DNA of 64,000 bases from Candidatus Korarchaeum sp. (GTDB lineage Archaea > Korarchaeota > Korarchaeia > Korarchaeales > Korarchaeaceae): the NCBI GenBank assembly GCA_038888615.1, contig JAWAID010000001.1, positions 682,001-746,000 of the forward strand, given 5' to 3'. Made by a program: the position numbers and the translations under genes. Below, piece after piece: positions 25,895 to 34,072 of the stretch (positions within the stretch are counted from its first letter, which is position 1; the number at the start of each line of letters is the position of its first letter). The notes beneath the pieces are model-generated. The model was not told where the DNA came from, did no database searches, and saw only the letters and a program-made list of their open reading frames with translations.

Positions 25895-27194
25895 GAGGCT
25901 CGACCTCCGGAGGGTTAGGGGGATAAGGCCTGACCTCGGACTCAAGAGGGCAACCTCCTCTACAGGCTCCTAATGCTGGACAGCTCAAGCAGGCATCACC
26001 TACGTAAGCGGCTTCCCTTATCCTCCTGCATCCCTCAGAGTACCAGATTCTCTCCCAGTCATCCCTCAGTATGTTTCCGAGCCTCAGGTAGTGGCTCTGG
26101 CAAGGTATGACCGATCCATCCGGCTCCACAGCTATCGCTATACTGCAAGCCGAGCAGAACTTCGGGCCCAACCCAAGCTCGATGGGATCGATCTCACAGT
26201 ACCTGGTGACCCCGTACCAAGTGAAATCCAGACCAAGCTGTAAGCAGAGCTCTTTCGCCTCAGAAACGACCCTCCTCATCTCATCGAAGTCCGGCTCTAG
26301 GTCCTCGGCTAGCTTAGCCCTTCCGCTGTAAATCAACCTGTTCAATGAGTAGCCATGGACCCCCAGCCCAGCGACGAACCTCAGGGTGTCCGCTATCCTA
26401 CTCGAGTTCTCCCTCAAGAGTGTTGAGTTCACGCTAACGTAAACCCCGGTCCTCAGAATGTTCCTTATACCTTCAACGGTCCTCTCCCAGCTCCCCCTCA
26501 CTCCCGTGATCCTCTCATGCACCTCAGGGTCACTAGCTTCCAGGGTGATCTGGATGTAGTCTAAACCAGCCCTGGCGAGCCTCTCCGATAGCTCCTCGCT
26601 TAACAGAGTTCCGTTAGTTACTACACCCGATACGATCCCCAGCCTCTGAGCCTCCTCTACCAGCTCCACCAGGTCCTCCCTGAGGGTGGGCTCGCCTCCG
26701 GTGAAGGTCACCTGAGGGACTCCCAGATCCCTGAGGATCCTCAGGACCTCCTTCCACTCATCCGTGGTGAGTTCCCTCACCTCAGCGGGGCTATCGGAGT
26801 AGCAGTGGAGGCATATGTTATTGCAATCGTAGGTCAACGCTAGATCCACCCTAAGGGGAGCGGAGAGGAGTGAAACATCCGGGAACTGATACCTGAATCC
26901 CAAGTCCGTTACGGGATCACCGTAACCCTCTATGAACTTACTTACCTTATCAACTATCTCCTTGAAGTGCTCCCTAATATCCCTCTTCCTCAACCCCCTG
27001 TAGTGTGCCCTCAGTTCCCTCAAAGCGTCTCTCCAGTCACCTCCTGAGAGGAATGCCTTCACCATGAGAGCAGCCGTGTGGTTCAGGTAAGCTAGCCTAC
27101 TGGCATCCACGACTAGCGAGCCCATGCTGTAAGGTTCGATCCTCAGCTGAACCTTATGGCCCTTGTAGTTGAACTGCATGAACCTTTCGCTCAA
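25878..27194 (-). CDS. radical SAM/SPASM enzyme with N-terminal PqqD-like domain
   Basis: This is likely a peptide- or protein-modifying radical SAM enzyme. Residues ~1-95 resemble PqqD/RRE (SLVVDASRLAYLNHTAALMVKAFL and the following helices), a domain that binds precursor peptides. The radical SAM core has CNNICLHC, FTGGEPTLRED and GVVTNGTLL. The SPASM domain has CSAC, GSVIPC, CLSC and CRGGC for extra clusters. It is about 438 aa. The start is TTG at 27194, overlapping the stop of the upstream membrane-protein gene as TTGA, with GGAGGCGGTG as binding site, which itself encodes part of the Cys tail. It is thus coupled to its likely substrate. Confidence 0.88.
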   Translation of the reverse strand: MSERFMQFNYKGHKVQLRIEPYSMGSLVVDASRLAYLNHTAALMVKAFLSGGDWRDALRELRAHYRGLRKRDIREHFKEIVDKVSKFIEGYGDPVTDLGFRYQFPDVSLLSAPLRVDLALTYDCNNICLHCYSDSPAEVRELTTDEWKEVLRILRDLGVPQVTFTGGEPTLREDLVELVEEAQRLGIVSGVVTNGTLLSEELSERLARAGLDYIQITLEASDPEVHERITGVRGSWERTVEGIRNILRTGVYVSVNSTLLRENSSRIADTLRFVAGLGVHGYSLNRLIYSGRAKLAEDLEPDFDEMRRVVSEAKELCLQLGLDFTWYGVTRYCEIDPIELGLGPKFCSACSIAIAVEPDGSVIPCQSHYLRLGNILRDDWERIWYSEGCRRIREAAYVGDACLSCPALGACRGGCPLESEVRPYPPNPPEVEPHELRS

Positions 27195-28795
27195 CGGACA
27201 CCGCCTCCCGCGCAAGCACAGGCGCAGCTAACACAAGCGCAAGCACAGGCGCAGCTAACACAAGCGCAAGCCACTCTGACTCTCCTACTGCTCCCACTAG
27301 GCCTCTCGGGGACTATGGCCTTGGCTACTCTCTCAGAGAAGTCCTCCAGGTTGGTCACGATGGATGAGGAGAACCTCTCGATGGACCTGGCTACGGAGTC
27401 AGCGGCTTTCTCCAAGTCAGTGACCACCGGTACATCGCGGGCTGGCTCCTGGGGAGTAGGGACGTATACGGTCCCCCTCCTCGGGATCCATATCAGGACA
27501 TCCGGAGGCTCTCGCACAATCACGGTAGCGGGGGCTCCCTCCCTCATGTACCTCCTCAGCTTCCCATCGAAGTCCTCATCGGTCAGGAGCCAGGGTAGGT
27601 TCTCCCTGAGGAACTCGAGCCTCCTATCCGGCACCTCCTCCGAGAGCCTTCTCCAGAGCGAGCTGACGAGCTTCTCGTAGTGAGTTAGGGTCTCAAGTCT
27701 CGAGTATCCCGAGAGCTCCTTATTCACTCTCCTGTGGAGGACCCTAATCACGTTGACCAAGCATTCCTCCTTGGGCCTCACTCCCTCTAAGCAACTGAGG
27801 AACTCACTCTCGTAAGCCCTAAGCTGAACGGTGGTCTCGCTCAGCCTCTCCATCTCCAGGGGCTCCAATCTCCTGATGTTGAGAAGACCCTTGTTAGATA
27901 GGACCAGAGCTAATATAGCCAGTATCCTGCCGTAACTGATCCTCCTTCCCTCTAGCTTCTTCAAGTAGGCTACCTCAGGTGGCTCAAGGTTCTTATTGAT
28001 CCCCAAGCTCTCGACAACGACCTCCGGGACCTGATAAGGTCTCTTCTCCATCAGGACCTTAGCGTACCTCACTATGAGGAAGATGGACGCTAGGAGCGCC
28101 CCCAGGAGGATGAGGGCCAACATGACGTACAGCGTATCGTTCTCCTCAGAGCTGACGTAGGCAGAGACGTAATCCTTCGGGAATGAGACACCGACATCCA
28201 GCTTGAAGTTAGGCTGAAGCATTCTCCTCTCCCAGTAGAGAGCGATCCTGTTGTCCTCTAGAACGATCAAGTTATCGTAATCCGGTTGGTTCCTCACCTC
28301 CTCGCTCCTGACGCCGGGTGGAAGGACGACCCACAACCTGAGCCTCCTGACCATCGCATCGAACCAAGATGGTATGAACCTAAGTCCCACGTTCCCGGGG
28401 TTCGTCAGGTCCTCGTATATGAAATCCCTCAGCCTGACCTCCAGGTAGTAGGTTCTGGACTCTCCAGCGTGTATCGGCGTACCAGGGTGCATCCTAACAG
28501 CGTAGTAACTACCCTCAATGACCTTCTCGTAACTGATCCTCCTAGCTTCCCCCTCGTAAATCTCTAAAGCCGTTAAAACATCGAAGTTCCTGGAGGGCAT
28601 ACCGATTGAGACGTAGCTAGTCACCGTACCGGCTGTGATGCGGATGGTTAAGTTGTAGGAGAGGAGGATATCCCCGGATCCCTCTATAACGAGCGTCACG
28701 TCCTCCTCCTCTACCTCGTAGCTTACTTGCGCTGATACGGCAGCTAGGGGTATCAAAAGGAGCAGCATTAGGACAGGAGTGATTACCCTATTCAT
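27191..28795 (-). CDS. DUF2207-like membrane protein with Cys-Ala repeat tail
   Basis: A signal peptide (VLMLLLLIPLAAVSA) and a ~200-residue extracellular beta domain are followed by one strong helix (LYVMLALILLGALLASIFLIV, ~225-250). A cytosolic part follows, with a DUF2207-like PPEVAYLKKLEGRRISYGRILAIL region. The C-terminal 25 residues are unique: two perfect copies of CACVSCACA (510-518, 519-527), then CAGGGVR, nine Cys in 19 residues. The tail should be cytosolic, where the adjacent radical SAM enzyme could modify it or metal could bind. Leaderless ATG at 28795, TATA near 28818-28828. First gene of the four-gene operon. Confidence 0.82.
   Translation of the reverse strand: MNRVITPVLMLLLLIPLAAVSAQVSYEVEEEDVTLVIEGSGDILLSYNLTIRITAGTVTSYVSIGMPSRNFDVLTALEIYEGEARRISYEKVIEGSYYAVRMHPGTPIHAGESRTYYLEVRLRDFIYEDLTNPGNVGLRFIPSWFDAMVRRLRLWVVLPPGVRSEEVRNQPDYDNLIVLEDNRIALYWERRMLQPNFKLDVGVSFPKDYVSAYVSSEENDTLYVMLALILLGALLASIFLIVRYAKVLMEKRPYQVPEVVVESLGINKNLEPPEVAYLKKLEGRRISYGRILAILALVLSNKGLLNIRRLEPLEMERLSETTVQLRAYESEFLSCLEGVRPKEECLVNVIRVLHRRVNKELSGYSRLETLTHYEKLVSSLWRRLSEEVPDRRLEFLRENLPWLLTDEDFDGKLRRYMREGAPATVIVREPPDVLIWIPRRGTVYVPTPQEPARDVPVVTDLEKAADSVARSIERFSSSIVTNLEDFSERVAKAIVPERPSGSSRRVRVACACVSCACACACVSCACACAGGGVR
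27212..27271 (-). repeat. 27-bp tandem duplication encoding the Cys-Ala tail
   Basis: The unit, 27 bp (27212-27238), is repeated exactly at 27239-27265, followed by six bases of a third copy. Each copy encodes the nonapeptide CACVSCACA. Because even synonymous positions are identical, the duplication is recent or kept uniform by recombination. The copy number probably varies between strains. Confidence 0.9.
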
Positions 28796-29011
28796 CCCGC
28801 TACCCTACTGAGAGCACTATTTAATAGTGAGTCACGAGCTTAGCGGTGCAGCGTGCCCCCTCCGTGGAGGCATCGCCCGAATGACGGGATCCATGTTCCG
28901 GGATCATCCAATTGGGAGCACCCCGATGGAGCATCTCCACTTCGGTGCAACCTCGGACTTCTGATGGGGTCGAAGGAACACCCTTATTAGCTTTCAAGGT
29001 CTCCCTTACCG

Positions 29012-29689
29012 ATGCTGATAGTCCCGGGGGTCGAGTTCGACGAGGAGAGGCTGAGACTATCGGTCGAGGGTAGAGAGGTGAAACCCGAGGTCAGATGGGT
29101 GAGCGACCTGAGGAAGGTCTTAATGAGACCCGAGTCCCTTGAGAAGGACTTCCCAGCTTACCTCATGTACAGGGACCTACCTCCTCTGACTAGCAGCTGG
29201 GCCAGGTTTGATCTAACGGTGATACTACCTTGGGAGGTAGGAGGGGAGCTAGCTAAGACAAAAGGGCACTATCATCTTCCCTTTAATGGAAAGCACCTTC
29301 CTGAGATATATTGTGTGCACTCAGGTGAGGCTGAGTTCCTCCTACAGAGGATGGGTGCTTCCCCCTACGACATAGAGGACTTCGTAGTGGTGACGGCGAG
29401 GGAGGGGTCGATCGTGACGGTACCCCCGCGGTACGGGCACGTCACGGTGAATCCCATAAACGGGGTTCTTGTGATGAGCAACGTGATACACAGGGGAGTT
29501 AAGCCCGATTACGGGACCTACGAGCTGACTAGGGGTGCAGCGTACTACATGACGAGGGATGGCATTGTCAGGAACGAGAACTACGCCTCAGTCCCCGAAC
29601 CGAGGTACGAGGAACCGATCGAATCGGAAGGGAATATCTCAAAATTGCTCATCGATGAGGGCTTCTTGAGGATCCTAAACGGGGCTTAG
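29012..29689 (+). CDS. pgiA: cupin-type glucose-6-phosphate isomerase
   Basis: This archaeal PGI interconverts glucose-6-P and fructose-6-P. The metal-binding cupin motif is TKGHYH (29270 region), then PEIYCVHSGEAEFLLQ, and the third His is in VPPRYGHVTVNP. It is 225 aa, slightly longer than the Pyrococcus/Thermococcus enzymes (~190). A TATA-like CTTATTAG near 28984 would start transcription at about the ATG, so it is leaderless. Its stop overlaps that of eIF2-gamma by a few bases (convergent). Confidence 0.92.
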   Translation: MLIVPGVEFDEERLRLSVEGREVKPEVRWVSDLRKVLMRPESLEKDFPAYLMYRDLPPLTSSWARFDLTVILPWEVGGELAKTKGHYHLPFNGKHLPEIYCVHSGEAEFLLQRMGASPYDIEDFVVVTAREGSIVTVPPRYGHVTVNPINGVLVMSNVIHRGVKPDYGTYELTRGAAYYMTRDGIVRNENYASVPEPRYEEPIESEGNISKLLIDEGFLRILNGA

Positions 29690-30933
29690 AGGGGCCTCAG
29701 CTTGTACTCGACCCCTCCCTTGATGTGACCGTAGCCTATCAACCTCCACCTGTTCCCCACTCTCGCGGATATAGCCACCCTCTGCTCCAGCTCCGCCACC
29801 GCTGGTATCCTGATGACGAGCCTCATCAAGTTCTCACCACTGAGCTCCTTCAATACGGCTGGTACGGTAGCCGTACCTACGTTCAGCTGGATGAAATCAC
29901 CGCTCTTAGGCTTACTCACAGGTACCTCCTCCTTCATGCCTACTATCTTATCGAAGAACCTAGCTTCCACATCCAGCTCAGACCAGGTAGGCGGTAGTTC
30001 GTTCGGCATACCCACGACACTACCGACCATGTTATCCGCCTTAGTGAGGGCCGGATCCAGGAGCGTGCCAACGCCTATGAGGCCGCCCGGGTGGGCTTCG
30101 TCCAACGGGGTTTCCTCGCTCTTCAGGCTCACTATCCTCGTAGTTAAAGGGATGAACCTACCTCCTCTATAGGCACCAGGCCTTATCTCTATCTCATCAC
30201 CGACCCTGAACCTTCCCTGGATTATGGTACCACCTAGAACACCGCCCACGAGCTTCTCAGGCCTAGTCCCCGGCCTGTTGACGTCGAAGGACCTAGCTAC
30301 GTACATCTTAGGGGGCTTGCTCGGATCCCTCCTCGGGGGGGTGAAACGCCTCGTCATCTCCCTCACTAAGAAGTTTATGTTGACCCCGTGAAGAGCTGAA
30401 ACAGGTATTACAGGAGGTACCTCATCGAGATTCGACTCTAGGAACCTTATGATCTGCTCGTAGTTCCTCAGGGCTTCTTCCTCGCTCACGAGCTCTATCT
30501 TAGTCTGGACCACTATCATCTGAGTAACCCCCATTATCTTGAGGGCCATCAGGTGCTCCCTGGTCTGGGGTTGCGGCACGGGCTCGTTCGAAGCTATCAC
30601 GAAGAGGACAGCGTCCATCAGCGTGGAGCCAGCTAGCATCGTGGCCATGAGCGTATCGTGACCCGGGCAGTCAACTAGCGATATCTTCCTGAGGAGGACC
30701 GTCTCGCTCCCATCTAAAGGGCATGTCCTCGATGTCGTGTAGTAGTCGCATGAGGGGCACCTCCTTAGCTCCGCGTTAGCGTAACCCAGCTTTATCGTGA
30801 TCCCCCTCCTGAGCTCCTCGCTGTGCCTCTCGGGCCAGATCCCGGTTAACGCTTGTACTAGCGTTGACTTGCCGTGATCAACGTGACCCGCGGTGCCCAC
30901 GTTCATCTCCGGCTGTAGTGGCCCTTGAACCAT
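29686..30933 (-). CDS. translation initiation factor aIF2, gamma subunit
   Basis: This GTPase delivers Met-tRNAi to the small subunit with aIF2 alpha and beta. G1 GHVDHGKSTLVQALTG, G2 region RRGITIKLGY, zinc knuckle CPSCDYYTTSRTCP, G3 DCPGHDTLMATML and EF-Tu-like beta barrels (RSFDVNRPGTRPEKLVGGVLGGTI) are all present. G4 is unusual: QTKIEL, with Thr for the Asn of NKxD/E. It is 415 aa. The ATG follows AAGGTGATTCC, nine bases past the S6e stop, so S6e and aIF2-gamma are one operon, with a TATA box near 31395-31407. Confidence 0.97.
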   Translation of the reverse strand: MVQGPLQPEMNVGTAGHVDHGKSTLVQALTGIWPERHSEELRRGITIKLGYANAELRRCPSCDYYTTSRTCPLDGSETVLLRKISLVDCPGHDTLMATMLAGSTLMDAVLFVIASNEPVPQPQTREHLMALKIMGVTQMIVVQTKIELVSEEEALRNYEQIIRFLESNLDEVPPVIPVSALHGVNINFLVREMTRRFTPPRRDPSKPPKMYVARSFDVNRPGTRPEKLVGGVLGGTIIQGRFRVGDEIEIRPGAYRGGRFIPLTTRIVSLKSEETPLDEAHPGGLIGVGTLLDPALTKADNMVGSVVGMPNELPPTWSELDVEARFFDKIVGMKEEVPVSKPKSGDFIQLNVGTATVPAVLKELSGENLMRLVIRIPAVAELEQRVAISARVGNRWRLIGYGHIKGGVEYKLRPL

Positions 30934-30942
30934 GGAATCACC

Positions 30943-31365
30943 TTATGAAGCCTCGCTCTTCCCTAATACCTCTTCTAGAGACTTTTCTCCACGTCTCAAT
31001 ACCTTCAGATTTATCTGCCTAGTGGCATCGGAGACGATGCTCCCTCTGACGAGCTTAGCTCTCCTCTCCCCCTCTCTCCTGGGATGGAAACCGGGAGGTG
31101 AGGATAGAAGAACCCTCTTCTTCCCGGGAGTCGGAAGAGAAGGGTGCATGGGGAAGCCGTCCCTATCGGTCCCGCCGGTTATCAAGAACGTGTAGCCCGC
31201 CAAACCGATCGGATCACCGGAGATCTCCTCCCCCACCCTCTTACCGACGAAGTACCTCAGGCTATCCCTCGGTAGTTTCAGGTGGAAGGTCCTTCCGGTG
31301 CTGGGGTCCCCTATATCGAGCACCAGGAACTCCTCAACGATACCCCTCCTCCTACTCGTCGACAT
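30943..31365 (-). CDS. rps6e: 30S ribosomal protein S6e
   Basis: Small-subunit ribosomal protein shared by archaea and eukaryotes. Hallmarks are VLDIGDPSTGRTFHLKLP, the middle GYTFLITGGTDRDGFPMHP, and the basic LLSSPPGFHPRREGERRAKLVRGS. It is 140 aa, the archaeal short form, lacking the eukaryotic phosphorylated tail. GAGGTGATCG precedes the ATG and a GCTTTTATAG TATA box lies about 35 bp upstream. It leads the S6e-aIF2gamma operon. Confidence 0.97.
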   Translation of the reverse strand: MSTSRRRGIVEEFLVLDIGDPSTGRTFHLKLPRDSLRYFVGKRVGEEISGDPIGLAGYTFLITGGTDRDGFPMHPSLPTPGKKRVLLSSPPGFHPRREGERRAKLVRGSIVSDATRQINLKVLRRGEKSLEEVLGKSEAS

Positions 31366-31410
31366 TCGATCACCTCGAGGAGGGCCCCCAAGTAATCTAT
31401 AAAAGCTGAA

Positions 31411-33210
31411 CTACTCCTCGGGCTCTCCCCTACCGGAGTACCTCAACCAGATTATCTTCCTGTAGAGGGACCTCTCATCCTCGCTCATCTTACTGAAGTA
31501 GATGTCCCTGGATCTCTCATCATCGAATTCACTGACGTCCGTGTAGAGGACTCTTCCCTCCTTCACGTTCCTCCCAACGACTCCTCCCTTTATCGAGATG
31601 GCCACCCTCTGGCCTGTCCTGGCCTCAGGTATCCTGTTACCCTCGTGCTGTATGTCGAGAACGACCCCCACCCTCCTACCTCTCTCGTTCAAGAGAGGGT
31701 AGCCGGGTCTGAGGCAGCCCGAGAGGACCTCAACACCGACTATAGCTGGATCGCTCCTCCTGAAGACGAAGTTAGGGAGTACCAAAATCTCAGCCGGGAA
31801 GATGGCTTGTGATAGAACTCTCTCCTCCTCCCTCCTCCTCAGGTCCTCTAAGTAGGACTTGAACTTATCTATCAGCGTGTATATTATCACGTCCTCGAAG
31901 ATAGCCACTCCCCTGGATAGAGCCTCCCTCCTGATCTCCTCACTCACCCTCACGTTGAACGCTAGTATGGCTGCGTACCTCTCGTCGCTCCCCCTCATCA
32001 CCGAAGCCTCGAACACGTCAGCCTTGGTGACCTCGCCTATATCAGCCCTCCTCACGGGTATCCCTTCCCTCTCGATCTGCGAGACGAGGGCTTCTAATGT
32101 ACCGAGAGCGTCCGCCTTCACTATAACCCCGATCCTATCGGTCCTTATCATTATCCTCTCAACTTCCTCCTGGACCTCCCTCTTCACGCTCTCCAAATTA
32201 CCGGGATCCCTTATCACGTAAATAGGGGAGCCAGCGAGGACCTCGTCGAGGTCGGGAGCCGCTATCATCACTCCAGCGGCAGCCGATATCTCATCTATTC
32301 CCCTGAACTTCTTGGTCATCCTCATCTCCTGAAGCGGCTCGGGCACCAGAAGGGTCCTTACCTTAGTCACTATGGGCCCCTCGGCCCCAGCTACCACTAT
32401 CGTATCCCCTTTCCTAAGCGTACCATCGTATATTATAGCGGTGAGCACCGTGCCCAGGCCTGGGTGTTGCCTGACCTCTAGCACAGTCCCCCTCCCCTCC
32501 TCGGAGGTCACCTCAAGCCTGTCGAGCATGTACCTCTGCACCAGGCCGAAGAGTATCGCGAGGAGGTCGGGAACTCCCTCGCCGGTGATGGCGCTGGTGG
32601 GTATGATGGCGAAGCTCTTAGTGAAGTCCCTTATCCTATCGTACCTCTCAGCGTTTATCCCGTGCTCCATCAACTGATCCACCACTCTGTAGAGCCTCCT
32701 CTCAAGCTCAGCCAGAGCTGAGGCGGACTGGCTCCTCTCCGATACTATGAAGGGCTTCCCCTCCTGGGGCTTCCACCCGTATATGGTGTCTATCTTGTTG
32801 AGGGCTATGACGAAGGGGACCCTCCTCTCCCTGAGTATGTTTATGGACTCCACCGTCTGGGGCTGCACACCCCCGTTCACGTCTATGACTAAGATCGCGA
32901 TGTCGGCGACCGAGCCCCCTCTCCTCCTCAGGTTGGAGAAGGCCTCATGCCCCGGGAGGTCTATGAAGAGCAAGCCTCTTGTCTTTATCTCGAACTTCAG
33001 GTTAAGGGCATCCATCACCGGCTTGCAGACCTCGTAGATGACATCAACCGGTATCTCGGAAGCGCCGACGTGTTGAGTTATCGAGCCTGGTTCCTTAATA
33101 GCGACTCTCGTCTTCCTTATGTAATCCAGAAGGGTGGTCTTCCCGGAGTCGACGTGCCCTAGGACTGAGACGAGAGGCTGCCTGTATCTCTTCTGGACAT
33201 TAGCTCCCAA
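31411..33210 (-). CDS. infB: translation initiation factor aIF5B (IF-2 homologue)
   Basis: This GTPase helps join the ribosomal subunits. G1 VLGHVDSGKTTLLDYIRKT, G2 SITQHVGASEIP, G3 FIDLPGHEAF, G4 ALNKIDTIYGW, then barrels and the IF2 domain III (VIVKADALGTLEALVSQIE). It is 599 aa, the standard archaeal length, with no intein. The start is TTG at 33210 after GGTGAAC; no nearby ATG fits. Last gene of the S28e-L24e-aIF5B operon. Confidence 0.97.
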   Translation of the reverse strand: MGANVQKRYRQPLVSVLGHVDSGKTTLLDYIRKTRVAIKEPGSITQHVGASEIPVDVIYEVCKPVMDALNLKFEIKTRGLLFIDLPGHEAFSNLRRRGGSVADIAILVIDVNGGVQPQTVESINILRERRVPFVIALNKIDTIYGWKPQEGKPFIVSERSQSASALAELERRLYRVVDQLMEHGINAERYDRIRDFTKSFAIIPTSAITGEGVPDLLAILFGLVQRYMLDRLEVTSEEGRGTVLEVRQHPGLGTVLTAIIYDGTLRKGDTIVVAGAEGPIVTKVRTLLVPEPLQEMRMTKKFRGIDEISAAAGVMIAAPDLDEVLAGSPIYVIRDPGNLESVKREVQEEVERIMIRTDRIGVIVKADALGTLEALVSQIEREGIPVRRADIGEVTKADVFEASVMRGSDERYAAILAFNVRVSEEIRREALSRGVAIFEDVIIYTLIDKFKSYLEDLRRREEERVLSQAIFPAEILVLPNFVFRRSDPAIVGVEVLSGCLRPGYPLLNERGRRVGVVLDIQHEGNRIPEARTGQRVAISIKGGVVGRNVKEGRVLYTDVSEFDDERSRDIYFSKMSEDERSLYRKIIWLRYSGRGEPEE

Positions 33211-33223
33211 TAAAGTTCACCAG

Positions 33224-33409
33224 CTAGCTCTTCTTAGCTCTCCTAACCCATCCAACCTTCTTAGGGTTCCTCCCGAGTTTCAGGTAGTTCTTAGCGCACT
33301 TAGAGGAGCAGAAGTACATTATGGTACCATCGGCCCTGACGTACATCCACCCGAACCCGGGCTCGATATCGCTCCCGCAGAAGGAGCATTTCCTGAGGAG
33401 GACAGCCAT
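33224..33409 (-). CDS. rpl24e: 50S ribosomal protein L24e
   Basis: Small zinc-finger ribosomal protein. [18 protein letters not shown] and [15 protein letters not shown] hold the four Cys; the basic C-terminus is [12 protein letters not shown]. It is 61 aa from the ATG at 33409, which follows AGGTGA. An upstream GTG overlapping the S28e stop is less likely. Coupled with S28e and aIF5B. Confidence 0.96.
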   Translation of the reverse strand: MAVLLRKCSFCGSDIEPGFGWMYVRADGTIMYFCSSKCAKNYLKLGRNPKKVGWVRRAKKS

Positions 33410-33414
33410 CTGAC

Positions 33415-33633
33415 TCACCTTGGCTTCAGCTTCCTAGCCTCTATCTCAGTCTCCCTGAGTATCAGTATGTCTCCGACTCTCACGGGGCCCTTGACGTTCC
33501 TCGTCAGGACCCTGCCCTTGTCCTTACCGACCAATATCTTGGCTCTGACCTGCATGACCTCACCAGCGACACCGGTACGCCCTATTATCTCAACGACCTC
33601 GGCGTAGAACCCCTTATCGGCTTCCTGTGACAT
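33415..33633 (-). CDS. rps28e: 30S ribosomal protein S28e
   Basis: An OB-fold small-subunit protein. The diagnostic segments are [24 protein letters not shown] and [24 protein letters not shown]. It is 72 aa, standard. A TATA box (CTTTAAATTTC on this strand, about 33662-33672) shows that a new transcript starts here, separate from L7Ae. Confidence 0.97.
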   Translation of the reverse strand: MSQEADKGFYAEVVEIIGRTGVAGEVMQVRAKILVGKDKGRVLTRNVKGPVRVGDILILRETEIEARKLKPR

Positions 33634-33685
33634 TCAGCCCACCAGTCCGAAAAATATCTTGATGAAATTTAAAGGTACCTCGACC

Positions 33686-34069
33686 TCACGATCCCTTTAT
33701 CTCCTTCACCTTATCCTTGAGGGCCTCAAGTAAGCTCTTAGCCTGCCCTGCATCGACGACAGCGATTGATGAGGCTGACACTTCCAAGCCAGCAGCCTTT
33801 CCCAGATCCCCCTTCGATGGAACGTAAGCGTAGGGTATTCCCTTGTCCTCGCAGAGCAGGGGTAAGTGCGCCACTATCTCCGGCGGGTTGACGTCCTCGG
33901 CTATTACGACGAAGAGGGCTTCTCCTCTCTCAACGGCCTTCGTAGTCTCATTAACTCCCTTCCTCAGCTTCCCGCCCGTGGTCCTCGACATCTGGACGAG
34001 CTCGAGTATCTTGGGTACGAGGTCCTTGGGGACCTCGAACTTCACGTAAGAGGGTTTGTCCCGCGTCAT
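33686..34069 (-). CDS. rpl7ae: ribosomal protein L7Ae / kink-turn RNA-binding protein
   Basis: L7Ae binds kink-turns in 23S rRNA and in C/D and H/ACA guide RNAs. [39 protein letters not shown] and [18 protein letters not shown] are the RNA-binding elements. It is 127 aa, full length. The ATG follows the fni stop by three bases, so it ends the RpoN-S2-MEMO-Fni-L7Ae operon. Confidence 0.97.
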   Translation of the reverse strand: MTRDKPSYVKFEVPKDLVPKILELVQMSRTTGGKLRKGVNETTKAVERGEALFVVIAEDVNPPEIVAHLPLLCEDKGIPYAYVPSKGDLGKAAGLEVSASSIAVVDAGQAKSLLEALKDKVKEIKGS

Positions 34070-34072
34070 CCT

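Noticed and set aside
27156-27680. Plus-strand ORF rich in Ala-Gln repeats
   Set aside because: It is the antisense of the 27-bp repeat and of the DUF2207-like gene; no binding site or family.
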